From Cladopsammia gracilis (taxonomy: Eukaryota; Cnidaria; Anthozoa; Scleractinia; Dendrophylliidae), in NCBI GenBank assembly GCA_022457155.1, contig JAJGOT010000275.1, positions 998,001-1,062,000 of the forward strand: a stretch of DNA of 64,000 bases, given 5' to 3'. Positions 12,474-24,700 of this stretch are shown here, piece by piece; within the stretch, counting starts at the first letter, position 1; every line of letters starts with the position of its first letter. The notes beneath the pieces are model-generated. The model worked only from the letters and a program-made list of their open reading frames with translations, did not search any database and had not been told where the DNA came from. The translations under genes and the position numbers were made by a program.

Positions 12474-15400
12474 TAATAACAACACTGAAGTCTATGCAGT
12501 ATTAAAAACAAAGGAAGAGTCACATAGACATGTCATTCCAACTTTAATGTCTGTGGTTGAAACACTACAGCGTGACCATTCAATAAAATATTGCAGTGCT
12601 TTCCTGTGGTGCTGTTTATTATGCTGTAAAATGTGGTTCTAACTTTTAAGTCTGTGGATGAAATTGAAATGTGTGACCATCCAAATGAAAGCTACTGAGC
12701 AGCACTTTCCTGTTGTGCCATATATTATGTTGAACAAGATGTTTCTAACTATTTAATCTGTGGATAAAATCTTAAAGTGCAAAGTTCTACTAAAGTTGAA
12801 AGCTTTTGAGCAGTTACTTTACAATGGATTATTATTTAGTATTCTTTGTTTCTGAGTATTTTTAATTATAAAATTAGGCATTTCTTTCTTGAATTTTGGT
12901 ATCCACTATCCAGCCAGACAAAAGCCACCATTCACAGCTAACTTGCTTCTCATTTCAACACAGCTTATTCAAACAATATTCAACGAGCGGTTCCGTACGG
13001 ATAGTTCGCAGTTGTTTCTCAGAAAGTAGTGCTATTTTGTCTTCACTGTTACTGTTGTTGAGTTGAGAAATCGGGAGCAAACTGCAGTGGACATCACAGT
13101 GGATTTTTGTTTATTACATGTACTAAACAGAAACAATCTCAAAAGCATCTTTTCTGTTCGCCAGACTGCGTGTCGCCAGATGTTTATATAAAAGAAGACA
13201 AAGAAGAAGCATTTGGCGACACACAGTCTGGCAATTTAATTGGGGAATTGTCAGACCAAAAAGTAGTTGAATTTTTCAAAAAACACATCAAAACGAAAAT
13301 TCTTTGCCTTCAATTGCAGCAAGGTCCATAAAGAAATTTTCCTTTAGCTCTTTTATCACACGTCGGCATGTCTCATCATATCTTGTATCCACAGTCACGT
13401 ACTACAGTGTCCCTGCTTTGTTGCCGTATAAATTTTTACCAAAGCAGTCCTCGAAGAAATAGCGACGCAATAATCATGTTTGCTTTCCAACAAGGCTGAG
13501 AAATAATATTCTGTTGTGACAGTTTGAAAGTTCTTTACTAAAGAAACAGAGCCAAACTTCTCAAAAACCTGCCTCGAACGTACACCACTTCACGCTCAAA
13601 AAAAAGTTTACGCATACACCGGAACTTTACGCATACGGCGGAAGTGACGATGATAGCTTGTTCAAGTAACCTAAAATATTGTGTCCAACAGACAACAATA
13701 CAAAGACACGTTGGGCTCAAGATATACTATTTCGCTTACATGAACAGCCAACCGCTCTCTCGAGTGCCCTCTAAACTTCATAGTTGCCATAGCAACTACG
13801 AACTAAAAATGATTTACTGTACAAGGTTTGTTAAAAAACGTTTAGAAGAAATACAGAAATTAATGCGATACAAAACATTGCATCGTTTTTATTTTTGTAT
13901 TTTGATTTATCGTAACATTATAATTTCCTGATTTTATTTTCATTATCTCAATACTTACCAATAAGTGTTTGTGGCGTTATAAGTCCTAAGGCAGCCATAA
14001 ATTCCATTTTCTAACAAGTGGGTAGAATAGAAAAAAGAATCAACCATTTCAAGTGTAAAAAAAAAATAAAAATAAAAATATTGTAATATTTAAAGTCCTG
14101 ATCATGAAGGCATCTTGGGCCTGAGAAATACATTATTTTTTAATTTGCATCTACCCAGCAGTGGCATTTTTGATCACAAACAGCTCATCAATTTAGTTCA
14201 TAAATTTAACATAGAAGGAATTTACTGCTAAATTAATATTTAAATATTATTGAAATTCAATAATTTGAATCTCTCTTGAAGATTAACTTCATGCAGATAA
14301 AATAATTTTTTGGGCTCAACGAATCACAGGGAACCCAAAGGCTCCCAACTATGACATTTGGGGTCAGGCTTTTAGCCAGAAATTGAAAAGTGGGCGTCCT
14401 GAAGATGTTTCCCATCATAACTTTCTAAAGGATTAGGTGAAATTTTCACGAATTTCTTCAAAAAGTGGGTGTCCACAGGACACCTGGACACCCTGCTGGC
14501 TAAAAGCTTGTTTGGGGTGCCCAGCACTTAAGCTTCATGCAAAATTCATTACATTTTTCTAGTCGGCCAAAAACAAAAGTGAGTCGCCTGAGGCCTCCAA
14601 GCACTTCTAGAAAACAGCCCTTGGACTATTGAAAAAACCGTGCCGGCAGGATAGGAGATCATCATACACATAAAGAAACTAAAAGATGAGTTAATTAAAG
14701 CATTATTCATCTCTTACCTTGGGTTCAATTGGCTTTTCCGGTTCTTTCTTCAGACCCTGTGATGGTGTAGACCTGTTTTCCACGGTGGGACGAGGAAGTA
14801 TCGGTTGAAGATGATGTGAAGTAAAGGTCCTACCACTGTACCTGAAAGCACTGGGTCTGATTTTATTATTCTGTTGGAAATGGGCAGGTACCCTGATTGA
14901 ATTTGCGACCTGCGGCTGAAGTGAGTTAACAGAGGAGAACAGTGATTGCGCCATATGGCCTGGTGATGCACCTTGACCAGTGAACTCAATCTTTCCATGC
15001 TGAATAACAAAATTTGTTTATTTTATTAATAAAATGTTGCAATATATGATAAAAGGCAAATTTGGCTAACGAATTAATGTACCCAATTCAAACCTTCTGG
15101 GAATCAACCTCGTTCCCAGGGTCTCTCATCTTCCCGCCCCCTGGAGCGAGAGAAGAGAGACCCTGGTCAACTCTGGTCACGTGCCTCTTGGACAATTATA
15201 TTCCTAAGGAGGGGTCGACAGTGTTTGTAACTTTGTCTCGTTTTCTTCACAGTGGCTCGTGCTGTGCGCCAGTCCGTTGATGTCCGGAAACGGTTCAATC
15301 AAACGATTCAAACAAAAGCGAATGAATTTATATGCGCAAGGATTAAAATGGTTATCGTTCAATAATTTTACAAGCGTATAATGAAACAACAAAACGTAAA

Positions 15401-18400
15401 GATCTTGTATAGACATTCAAATGACTGGAACTGGTAAATGTTGAACTGTTGCCTCGCCTATGAAGAATAAAAGCTATCATTATCTTCTCTACCTCGTTTC
15501 CTGTTATAAAAGTGTAAAGTCGATCTGCATGTCAAAATATTTTTCCACTTCGCCATCGTCCGAGAACAGACGGCGACTGTGAATTTAATGTGCCTGTTGA
15601 ATGAAGCTTGAAGATTGCCTGCTGAATAGTATGTAGCGATAATTCATCTCAGTTCGGAACAATGCCATATAAAATCAAAAGCATTTTCTGCCGAGACCGA
15701 GCTTAGCGGCGGCGTCCAGTAATAAAATTGGACTGTAATTGTGTAGCGAGCCCAACTGTTAATTTACAGATCCTAAAGCAACTTGCACTCTCAAAACCAG
15801 TCGATGTGGATATGTTATGAAGTCTGCGGATGACCGCCGCTTCGCATTATATCGGAAGCCGCCGAACGCTTTTCGGATTTGTTTTGATTTGCAATGCTCT
15901 GCTAGAGCGCTCTGGCTAGAGGGAACAAATTTCACACTTTGCCGCCCCTCCCTCAAATTTTTTATTTGTTACATCCCAGATTTTGGGACGCACGTGACCA
16001 GAGTTAACCAGGGTCTCTCTTCTCTCGCTCCAGGGGGCGGGAAGATGAGAGACCCTGGGAACGAGGTTGTCTGGGAATAAGATCCTTTGTTCACAATATT
16101 TCCATAGAATTTCCAGTCAATGCTTCATTGATATGGAAATATGACAAACAAAGAGTTCTTATCCCAAAAGGTTTGAATTAAAAGTTGCACTGAACCTTTT
16201 GATCGAACATCCGCCATTTTGGATTTTTTCTAAGACACAATCGGTAAGCATACACCACGTGCTATAAGAAGTTTTGCAATGCATTGTAGGGCAATTTCAA
16301 ATGACACAGCCTTTTCTAAATTTTCTCAAATCAAGAGAGCTGTTTACAGCAAAATAAATCATACAAACAACGTAAATTCTTAATGTAACGTTTTTGGAAT
16401 CAAATGCGATGAGTTAACAAGACTTGCAAGGCCAAAGCTTTGTGCTCTGTCACCATGTCCGAGCATAATTTAAAATTGGTCAGACATTTTCGGATTTTGG
16501 TCAGACAATGTCCAATGACCGACTGTTATTGTGCAGTTCCAGAAAATATCCATACTCCCTCCACGGGGGGGGGGGGGGGGGGGGGTTTGTTTAGCACTCC
16601 CCATCCCCCCCCCAGGAAATTCCAGTTTAGCTTCATACTTTTATCTCTAAAATGTTGGCTTTTAAGACCCCCCTCCCCCTAGGAATTTCCAATGACCTTC
16701 CATGGGGTGGGTATGGATTTTTTCTGGAACTACACATTTCCAGCACTGCAGATGCTATAAAATATTTTTATTATTGTCAGCTGATAGTCATATCCTATTG
16801 GTCAGTCGTCCATGCATAACCTTTCCCCTTTATTTTTTTTTTGTGCAGGGAGAGGAGGGGAGGGGGGCTTTTCTGGAACTACAATCGGTAACAGAACTGT
16901 TGAGACACTTTCATTTTGAGGTGCATCCAATATAAGAACCCCACGCACTCTTTTCTCCCATCCAACCAATGTTGTATTTTGTTCCCTGTAGACTACCATA
17001 CCAGTAGTGGTGCAACATTAATAAGAAAGAGCAAGGGGAGAACATTTTCAACATACAGTGTACAGTACATGTATATTTGTAGTAATGTCCAACCAATTTT
17101 GTAAAATGTCAGATCAAAATGGAGGTTTGAAAGGACACGTGTCTTAAGTTTCTAAAAAATAAAAATATTTCCAGTACTGTGTCCCCTTGGTGTTTATGTT
17201 GCAGGTAAAATCCATTCTCAGGTTGAATCAGTATTCAATCTAGGTTAAATGTGTACCCAGTATTCTATCTAGGTAAGCTAACCCTAACTAATGTTATCTC
17301 AAACATGGTGTATTTTATATTGTAATTTTATAATTTTTAGTTACTGTACTATTTAATATTGTACATAGTTGTTATTCTATACTGATGTGATGTGGCATTA
17401 CCACTTTATCAGTTAATAAAGTAGAAGTAGAAGTAGAAGTAGAAACTAATCCTAGTAACTCTAACACAAAGCTAACCATCACACTATTGGCTATACGAAT
17501 CTTTGTGCTAGTGGTGATGGTTAGCCTTGTGTTAGAGTTAACTAGGGTTAGTTAGGGTTAGCTTACCTAGATAGAATACTGGGTACACATTTAACCTAGA
17601 TTGAATACCGATTCGACCTGAGAACAGATTTTACCTGCAACATTTACACTAAGAAGATTTGACTGTATTATATTATTACATTATAACATAACATTATTAT
17701 GGTACAGCAGTCTTCTTCGGTTGTAGTGTGAACAATTTGAAAGTATATTTTATAGCTCTATAAGAAGGCAACGACAACATGAATCAATATTGCAAAAGAA
17801 AACAGAAGAAACATGACAAATTACATGTGGTGACAAAATTTTACAATAACTGTGGAAACGAAAATAGAGCAAAAATTAAAGCAAAAGAGTTCAATTTACA
17901 TGACAGAGCTGTTTGTTAAAAATTATGTTTAATTCCAGTGAATAAGCAGGGCTTCTTTTCTCTTAATTTGGAACTTTGTGGTGGCGTGATCTAAAATGAT
18001 GAAACATTTTAAAAACATGATCTGTGGCATTCTTCAGACTGGTCTTAGTGTTGATAAATATGACAGGCCCTAGCTGTCCCTCCTTTTATTTCAATTACAA
18101 TTTTACTGTACCTGTGAAGACACAATCATGACGGGCGGAGGCTTGGGTTTGAGGCGTGGGAGTTGAATAGGCAGCGGCTTTTGTGGTTGGACCAGCTTTA
18201 CAGGTTTAACATCCAAAGGTTCTGTTTTGATTGGCAGTTCCATTTTTGTTGATGGTTCCAATTTGATGAGTGGTTTGCTCATTGGAAATATGGCATCCTT
18301 ATTTTCAACAAGTGATGTTATATTACTTGAATTGTTGTCACTAAGCGGCGACTTGATATTATTTTCCTGAAATACAATAAAACATACAATAAATTGGCTG

Positions 18401-21280
18401 AGGTGTAGTGAAATTGGACAACCTGCTACAACTCTACCAGTCAAGATCACATCTTTGACTGCTCATAATCTACTAAATGATGTATAATTTAGTCAAACCT
18501 CTTGTTAATTGGGCAAATTTTTTTAAGTTGGTAACATGTGGTTTGGAAAATTTGCTGAAAACTGATTATGGTTTCTTCTTCCTTTAAGAATCTACTTGGT
18601 ATCGTCTTCTTGGTGCTCTAGGAGCCTTTCACATTTGAAATAAGATGCTTTGTTTCCCCGTTTATACGTGAAGCGTAATGACAGGTTATCGGAGACTATG
18701 GCAAATTCACTCACTCGCTTCTTCCATCACTCAGCTGTAAACTTAGTGATGTAATGGTTTGTTACCAGAACGTGAATCCAATGATAACATTAACTAATTT
18801 TGATGTTTATCGACCTTGAAATAATAAAATATGATCTTAATTAGGCATGTTTTCAAGGATGGTTGAGTGATTTAAGGTTTCCTTTTTCGACTGATGGACA
18901 GACCAGGGACGTAGGGTTTCGAATCATGCCAGGATCCTTTTTTTGTCTTCCCGAATTCGACATTATGAAAATGATGTACTGTTTTTTTAATTCGTCAAAA
19001 GTCGTTACATTTAATTTTAAAAAACTATTGAACCGTATCAGTATAAAAATATAAGCTTACCACACTATTGCGTTACATGTTAGCCATTTCTTATTCATGT
19101 GTAGGAGCTTTGATTTTAATTCTAGCACAGTATGAACCAAAAACATAAAAACTACCATGACAGCATCTTTAAGATCATGTGAAAATAGTATTAATACCTC
19201 AGCTCTGAACTCTGTTTTATTTATCAGTTCTTGTCTCAACTGTGTCACTACATAGCTCTGCAATAAAATCAAACAGAAAACACTCCATTCATTTTAAAAC
19301 AACTTAATTATTAAACAAATTTAATAACTGACCAGAAGTGGATTGGGAGCTCAGTATCTTAGCATAATTGAAAGGTCCCAGAATAGCTAGTGAAGGGACT
19401 GGTTATGAAACCTGGCATACGTCATTGGCGATAACAAGAGGAGCTACAATTAATTTTTATTTATGTTAAAAGTACAACAACCGTAGACGCCTTTGTTTTT
19501 TGATCACTTGCTTTACACTGAATATCTTAAGGAAAACATTTCTGTTGGTTAGTTTCTCAAACAAAGTTCAAAATCCATTGGGGTTGTGTATGGTCAAGGT
19601 CGAAAAATCACTTACAAAAACATTGTATAAAGAAATTAATTTTCTCAGGTTTCATGACCATTGCGCTTTATTAACTCTGGTGCCAGGTAAGATTACCTCC
19701 TAAGTGAATTGTTTGCAGTTCTTGCCATGACCAGGATAAAATTTTATTTACAATTTTTTTTTCCTTGATAAAAAGGCAATATGTTTTCACCTTGTTGACA
19801 TCCTTTCAGATAAATTTACACAATCCAGTAGATTTGGATTGAACCAGTTAGTTTTTATAGTTTTACGATACTCAATGAAAAGCAAAAAAATTAACCCCTT
19901 TTTGGCACAAACATACAATTTTTGTATTTTTGTAGACAGTAACCACAAAATTTATTACACCCATTTGAGGATTTTATCATTGAGCAAGGATCTCAGCAAT
20001 TCAGAAAGTCTGCCGTGAAAATATGTTAATGCCATCACTTTGAAAAGTAACACAATTTAGAGTTGATGTTTTTGCTTTGTCTAGAAAAAAAAATCATTTT
20101 GCAATGCACCATTAAACGTCAATTGTCTGCCATCAATTTGTATAAGCTTCTATAAACCCCAAACATCACTCAATCTTTGACAATGAAAAGAATTTGACGG
20201 TAAAAACCTTGTGATCTCACTTCCGCCGACAAAAAGCAAAGATTTGCACAAAGCCCTTTGAAAACATATCATTATCACCGTGAATGAAATAAAACTTGAT
20301 TCAAACTTTCAATCTTTTCACTCGACGATCGTGTTTAATTTTGGATCGCAAAATTCACGCCAAAATTCGCCGAGATTTCGCGGCAAAATTGTATTTTTGT
20401 TTTCGCCGTGTCACACCTGTAGAGAGTCCCACGGGATTAAGGCGCTTTCTGATTGGCTCTTGTAAAGCAATGAATACCCTGAATTTTAATTTTTTACCAC
20501 CCTCTATGCATAGACCAAAACCTCTTTCCTTATATTTGCATGTGATTTTTCATGTACACCCACAGTATATTTTTTGCTCCCTGAAATAAACTTGTTAGAA
20601 CGTAAAATTCTCACTTGTTGCTGGCTGAGGTTTGTGATATTAGCTTGAAGACTTTGCAACCTTTCCTGAAGGTCGGGATTCTGCGAAAGAGAGATATTTG
20701 TGTTTGAAAATATTTCTCAAAAACTGCGCCAAGGCAAAACAATCGAAACCTAACACACTGAAACATTCTGATTAGAAAAGAAGCGAAATATACTTACCTG
20801 CGGATCTGTCTGGAGTTGCTCAATGAGAATCTACAAAAAATCAGGAAAAAAACAACAAGGAAATCAAAGTCTTGAGCGAAATGAAGCAGTTCGTCGCAAA
20901 TAATGCATTTAACTAGAAGTTCAAGAGAAGTTGGGGTGGTATAACGCTCACGGCAGAATTGATTAAATATGTAGCCGGCTCGCTTGAGTTCGAAGAATTT
21001 CTAGAGTTCGCTATCGCGGCGAAATAACCGTTCTAGAATTAATAAGCTTACATGTACCGCTATAAAGCACCGATATAGTTTTTCTACGAAGCTAAGAACG
21101 ACAATAACTCGATATAAATGAACATCCAGTAGTTAGAATATCGCAAAAACCTCGGCTAATCAGCATGCAAAATAACACTTGTGGAGATAGTTTGTCAATA
21201 GCAGTTCTAAGTAGAAAATTCCCTACCTTATGTTGTTGAAATTGGCTTTTCAACTGCGCTCGTAATTTTTCTAACTCCAT
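6319..21280 (-). CDS. PHF21A: PHF21A/BHC80-like PHD-finger protein, 13 coding exons, 500 aa
   Basis: Exons in transcript order: 21280-21227, 20830-20798, 20680-20615, 19257-19198, 18366-18112, 14999-14718, 14010-13959, 11597-11518, 11175-10990, 9569-9420, 8027-7949, 7491-7388, 6420-6319. All have GT/AG borders and phases join exactly (1503 nt including TGA). Order of parts: N-terminal coiled coil (residues 1-75, starts MELEKLRAQLK), Pro/Lys-rich linker, the conserved GLIT...IEIQLKRQERKRR block (about 258-280), an AT-hook with RGRGRPP (308-314), a PHD finger (357-406), the PWPGTLAVVHSYLAHK block, and a C-terminal coiled coil (AKEEEKNKLLKRSEEL). This is the order seen in vertebrate PHF21A, which reads unmodified H3K4 in the LSD1-CoREST-HDAC repressor complex in the nucleus; the animal homologue is somewhat longer (over 600 aa in human). 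The ATG at 21280 is chosen because MEL matches the family start. Introns hold many MITEs. Divergent from NUP50. Function is by homology. Confidence 0.93.
6527..6556 (+). repeat. G-rich tract in PHF21A last intron
   Basis: GGGAGGTGGGGGGGGGGGGG and flanking G/A sequence, with more G-rich sequence at 7159-7236. On the minus strand this makes the intron C-rich. Confidence 0.6.
7159..7236 (+). repeat. G-tract cluster, quadruplex-prone
   Basis: Many runs of three or more G separated by A or T, on the strand opposite the PHF21A transcript. Just upstream (7066-7098) is a fragment of the MITE family seen at 16531-16736. Confidence 0.6.
7637..7880 (+). repeat. Interspersed repeat C, copy 1
   Basis: Shares a run of blocks with 34136-34400 (GGATAGTGTT, TCTGATTGGC, GAAGAGTGGTAGATATTT, TTGCTTCATG-like). 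No ORF or TIR seen. Confidence 0.5.
8100..8472. repeat. MITE with internal short tandem units
   Basis: Ends TACAGGGATGCTC and GAGCATCCCCGTATA are inverted. The interior repeats ACCCTTTCATATAC-type words many times, which creates spurious frames on both strands. Confidence 0.65.
8603..8910. repeat. TIR element in PHF21A intron
   Basis: GCATGTGACCTACAAATTAA at 8625 is inverted at about 8861-8880; the outer parts (TTAGATTTATCTCG / complement) also match. Confidence 0.7.
9181..9330 (+). repeat. Minisatellite E units in PHF21A intron
   Basis: Two units (TTTGAATGGTCACATCATAG; ACAGACTCAAAAGTTAGAAC). A minus-strand single unit lies at about 6890-6970 and a fragment at 44490-44545. Confidence 0.7.
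9420..9569 (-). other. PHF21A: PHD zinc-finger exon of PHF21A homologue
   Basis: This 150-nt exon encodes one complete Cys4-His-Cys3 PHD finger (residues 357-406): Cys364, Cys367, Cys376, Cys379, His384, Cys387, Cys402, Cys405. An acidic stretch (DDNHDE) precedes the first Cys and MWLCPKC closes the finger. In BHC80 this domain binds unmethylated histone H3 Lys4; the acidic N-terminal stretch and hydrophobic pocket are kept, so the same specificity is inferred. Phase 0 at both ends, acceptor and donor both canonical. Confidence 0.93.
9914..10076. repeat. MITE family D, copy 1
   Basis: CAGGTTGTTTAAA at the left and TTTAAACAACTGG at the right; the interior has GTGGATAATGC/ATCCACC words. Related to 61425-61561. 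Confidence 0.55.
10303..10582 (-). mobile_element. tRNA-derived SINE, minus-strand copy
   Basis: Reading the minus strand from 10582: box A-like GGTCTAGTTGTTAGCACG, box B-like GGTTCAAGCC, then the shared body (CCACCCAGATGTATAAATGG) and a 3' part ending near AGCTCCGTCAGG. Same family as 25037-25331. It lies in a PHF21A intron between two related ~85-bp segments (10185-10268 and 10600-10685). A short tail fragment of the same family is at 9098-9165. Confidence 0.75.
10690..10873. repeat. 184-bp MITE with internal duplication
   Basis: 17-bp inverted ends ATATAGAGCGTATGCAC. Inside, a unit ATTGTTTTGGTACACCAA then CATGGCCGCCGT occurs twice in tandem (about 10784-10850). Confidence 0.75.
10990..11175 (-). 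other. PHF21A: AT-hook exon of PHF21A homologue (phase 0-0)
   Basis: The exon codes for 62 residues including KRGRGRPPKF, an AT-hook core (RGRP) for minor-groove binding of AT-rich DNA, followed by a Ser/Pro-rich tail and a basic KHKKFKYKR patch. The exon begins and ends in phase 0, so it could be skipped without shifting the frame into the PHD exon. Confidence 0.85.
12438..12473 (+). repeat. (ATT)n microsatellite
   Basis: About twelve uninterrupted ATT units in a PHF21A intron. Confidence 0.95.
12535..12810 (-). repeat. Minisatellite E, locus in PHF21A intron
   Basis: Three imperfect ~90-bp units with TCTGTGGATGAAAT, GTGACCATTCAA, and GCACTTTCCTGTGGTGC words. The same unit, in the opposite orientation, recurs at 9181-9330, 29530-30240 and 32760-33090. 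Confidence 0.7.
13000..13950 (+). other. Gene-free intron stretch of PHF21A
   Basis: A hairpin CCAGACTGCGTGTCGCCAGA / complement at 13162-13232 is the only structure seen; short frames here have no recognisable content. Confidence 0.5.
15105..16070. mobile_element. 966-bp hAT-like MITE, 8-bp target duplication
   Basis: Near-perfect inverted ends of about 80 bp (CAACCTCGTTCCCAGGGTCT and on to CTGGTCACGTGC). CTGGGAAT flanks both sides (15097-15104, 16071-16078), the 8-bp duplication expected for hAT transposons. No transposase inside. Confidence 0.85.
16531..16736. repeat. MITE with poly-G core
   Basis: TGTGCAGTTCCAGAAAATAT is inverted at the right end (ATTTTTTCTGGAACTACACA). Contains a G run from about 16565 and C-rich parts. 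A left-end fragment is at 7066-7098. Confidence 0.75.
17190..17645. repeat. Foldback element split by a LINE 3' tail
   Basis: Arms 17190-17295 and 17520-17645 are inverted copies (TAGATAGAATACTGGGTACA; TTAACCTAGATTGAATAC). Between them, about 17305-17445 ends in AATAAAGTAGAAGTAGAAGT, a short tandem tail like that of a LINE. Confidence 0.75.
18655..19110 (+). repeat. Second family A copy (tRNA-like element), decayed
   Basis: Shares with 221-1193 the left part (CAGCTGTAAACTTAGTGATG), a decayed tRNA-like head, and the right part (ACATTATGAAAATGATGTAC; ATAAGCTTACC). It lies between two PHF21A exons. Confidence 0.6.
19300..20610 (-). other. PHF21A intron stretch without recognised features
   Basis: AT-rich; no exon, TIR or tandem repeat could be supported here. 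Confidence 0.4.
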
Positions 21281-21735
21281 CGAAGAAAAACGCTCCTTCT
21301 TTCCGGGTATTTTCGTTATTTATAAAAGGCTAAACAGCGGAGGGGTACCATCTACGCTCTCTGAAGGGAAATGAAATGACCAAATACGTACACCAACGAG
21401 AGAGCAGCGCTCGCGAATGCCCGGATGAAGGGGTGCTTGTTCGCTCGCGACTCGACTCATTTGAATACCCTCAGGGTATCGTTGGGGTACCCGACAGATT
21501 AGTGACATTAGTGAAACCGGAAAATGTAATTTTTTGCATTTATTAGTGCAGTATAGTGATTTAGTAATTATGTTTGTGAAGGATCAAATAAAAATGTATT
21601 ATTTGTAGTTTCGAAGGGTTTTAAAGACGAAATTTTTTTTTTCAAAACGTTTAGGGCCTTTCGTTTATACCTACGGAATACAGTAGCCTCCCTGTATCCG
21701 CCGCCACCACTCGCGCATGTGAGTTGCAGATGAAA
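21281..21735. promoter_or_regulatory. Bidirectional promoter region, PHF21A / NUP50
   Basis: The 455 bp separate the start codons of two divergent genes and must hold both promoters and 5' UTRs. The stretch is richer in G+C and CpG than its surroundings (21390-21440 especially), contains an ACCGGAA ETS-like site near 21515 and a palindrome taccctcagggta near 21470, and has no evident TATA box at a typical distance. Start sites cannot be placed from sequence alone. Confidence 0.6.
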
Positions 21736-24700
21736 ATGGCGAAGAGAGGTGCAGAGAAAGAACTGACTCAAGATAACTGGGATCAAGAAGACGAAGAAGA
21801 AGAGGTAATATCAATTAATTTCACAGCTGTCAATTTGTTTTACCATTCATTTCCTCTCCATGTGGAGCTAATGTTCATATTTTGGCGAGCAACAGTTGCA
21901 AATATGAGTTTGTCTGGCAAGCATGGCCGGCGCGCAATTTTTATCACCTTAGTTGCAATCGTACTCTTTTCACAGGTTGGTCATTTCAAAGTTGCATCCA
22001 GTGAGGATTTGAGCAAAAGAAAGTAAGTGGATGTTATAATTTAGAAGTCAATTTTTGGGAATCCATTCCATTCACACGTCTAGTTCCCCGGAAATTTGAA
22101 ATTGTAGAATGTTCAAATATTTCCCCTTCCGGGGCAAAAAAGTTGCTAAAATAACCCAATTCCTTGTAAAATACGTTGTGACACAATATGGCAAATTTTT
22201 ATTTCCCATTAACATTAAACCATTAAAAATATAAAGCTTTTGTTATAACCTTTCACTATAATTTATCAGGAAAATTTATAACTTATTTCCAGCAGTGCCC
22301 AAGTCCCCCCGGGCCAACCCCCGGGCGTAAGCATTATACAGGGCCACTTACATTTTGCATCTTATTGAATGACAAAAGTGCCTGTTGTGTTATCCCTCAT
22401 TCTACAAAGAGTTCCGACAAATGTAAATAAAGTTTAACCAAAGTGGCCCTGCATTCTATAATCGCTCTGCATTTTGTAAGAAAAATTGACAAATGCCCCC
22501 TTGTAGGGATGAGAAAGCTGTTCAAATGCCCTTGAGGACTGTAAAAGATGAAAGACAATCCTTTGAATTTAAGCTCATACAAAAGGTAGTTAAGGAAAAA
22601 CTAAGGAAATACATGTATCATGAAGTGCTTTAATATTCCTCCTGCGACCAATCAACCTCCTTAGAGCTGGTTAGGCGACAGATTTCTCGTCTTTGTAACA
22701 AACTCACCACCAAACATTTTCATTGTAAAATTTGGAGTTGTATTGCAACGCATTATATTCAACTTGCTTCTTTAGTGGCATTGAAGTAAGGACAAGTGGT
22801 CACTAACCAGAGGTTAAAAACAATAGAAAAATTTGAATCTTAACCAGCATCGAAAGTGGTTGCAGTCACTTACGAGAGGTTTCAATATTACTGTGACGAT
22901 TTGACTGGAAAATTTGGTATTGGAAAAGCAGTCACTTAAGAGAGGTGGTGCAACATGGTGGTTAAACTGTAGTAAAAAGTATATTTTAACAGATACATTT
23001 GCAGCCCTAAAGGCTGAATTGCGTATTTACATGACTATTAACAAAATATATTAAAAATATATGTTAGAAATAATATTAAAAATAAATGTTACAATATGAT
23101 AGCTAGAAGTACAATACTCTAAAAATTATTACATTCCTACATATAAATCAAATGGCTCTTAAGAGCCATCTTGTGAACACAAAACAGTCCACAGATTGGT
23201 TTTAATTTTCTATGCTGAGTTTGAAGAGTAAAACAGATTTAAAACAACCAAAACATCTTAGCATGGCATAAATGTATGCATTGTGTGAAACAAGATTGTC
23301 TAGACAACTGAATGACATAATACAGTGGGGGATTAAAATACATCAATCATCTTTTTCATTTAACAAAACTCGCTGATCCTCTTTCTTTGAGTATTTTTGA
23401 TCACTTCACCTTCAATGAATCCTTTGACAGCTTTGACAGTAAAGGACACAAATTTTTCTCGCACTGAATTTTCTGCGGTTTTTTCTAATTTATTGTTCCA
23501 GGCCATTTTAGTTGCATTGTTTGCGCTGAATTTTTTCTTAACAACTTAAGCAACCAAAAACATCGGCGGACAAAGAAACTACGAAATCAACGAGCAAAAT
23601 GTTGTCATTCATCACCCATAGTGTCGCGAAAAAAGGCTAGTGATGTGGTGGCAGCTGAGTGGCCATATCTTCAGACATAAAATTATTGTAATTTTATGCG
23701 TGTCAATTAATTTTTCTCAGTGCTGGAAATCCCTATAAAACACTGAAGTTTATATAATAAAGTAAAATATCAGCCCTCTCTCCCCTGTCACAGTCATAGC
23801 TGTCCCCAGATTTTGAGACTGTCGGCGATTGGCAGGGTTATTCAATATAATTATCCACCTGAAAGAACAAAGGAAAATGAGCCGTGTGAAAACTACCAGT
23901 TGTAATATGAGGATTTTAATTATTGGTTTATTCTTGAACTTAAAAAGGTGGGCAAATTTTGAGTAAGAGAAAATTTGTAGTAATGCCAAGTTGACCTTAC
24001 TATTGCATTCCCTAGCACAAGTACAAGTACATCATGACATGCTTAATTAATTTACATGTTGACTGTGTTTTCACAGTAGCCACTGATAATCTGCCAAATC
24101 TGCTGACAAATGTTGGTGCATCCTTGGTGTATTAAGAACCTGTGAAACTCATGAGTGACTTAAAACAAAGAAAACAAAAGGCATAAAACAAAAGAGTCAA
24201 CTGGGAATGCAATACTACAAAGGTAAAAACCAAAGGAAAAAGTCACAGGTTCTTACACCAAGCTAAACCCCAAAGTTTAACTTCAAAGGCACATCAGCAC
24301 CAGCAAAAAAATGCAAACTTTTGTTTGTTGATATCATCACAGGGATTTAAAATTTACATTGTCAAAGTTGATTAATACCTGGCTCAATTCATAAGATTTT
24401 TTTTGTTTTTGCTCTAGGATTATCAAGGCCAAAAGACGAGTGAACCCAGATAAACAGGTAGGAAAACTGCCACTCTTGGCCACAGTTGAGGATTTTTGAG
24501 AATCAGGGGAAGATTAATGATGTTTAAACTGACTGTTGAATTAAAGATCTTTTTCTGACCAATGATTCTAATAAGTTCTGTCATTATGGAGTCTCAGAGA
24601 TCGGTGTTAGCGATCATAATCTAATATATGCAAAAAAAAAATACCCATCAAGGCTAGCCCTAGAGTTATCGAATCAAGGCACTATAGAAATTTTGACCGA

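Noticed and set aside
13107..13331. 74-aa plus-strand frame
   Set aside because: It overlaps a hairpin repeat inside a PHF21A intron and lacks family-like content.
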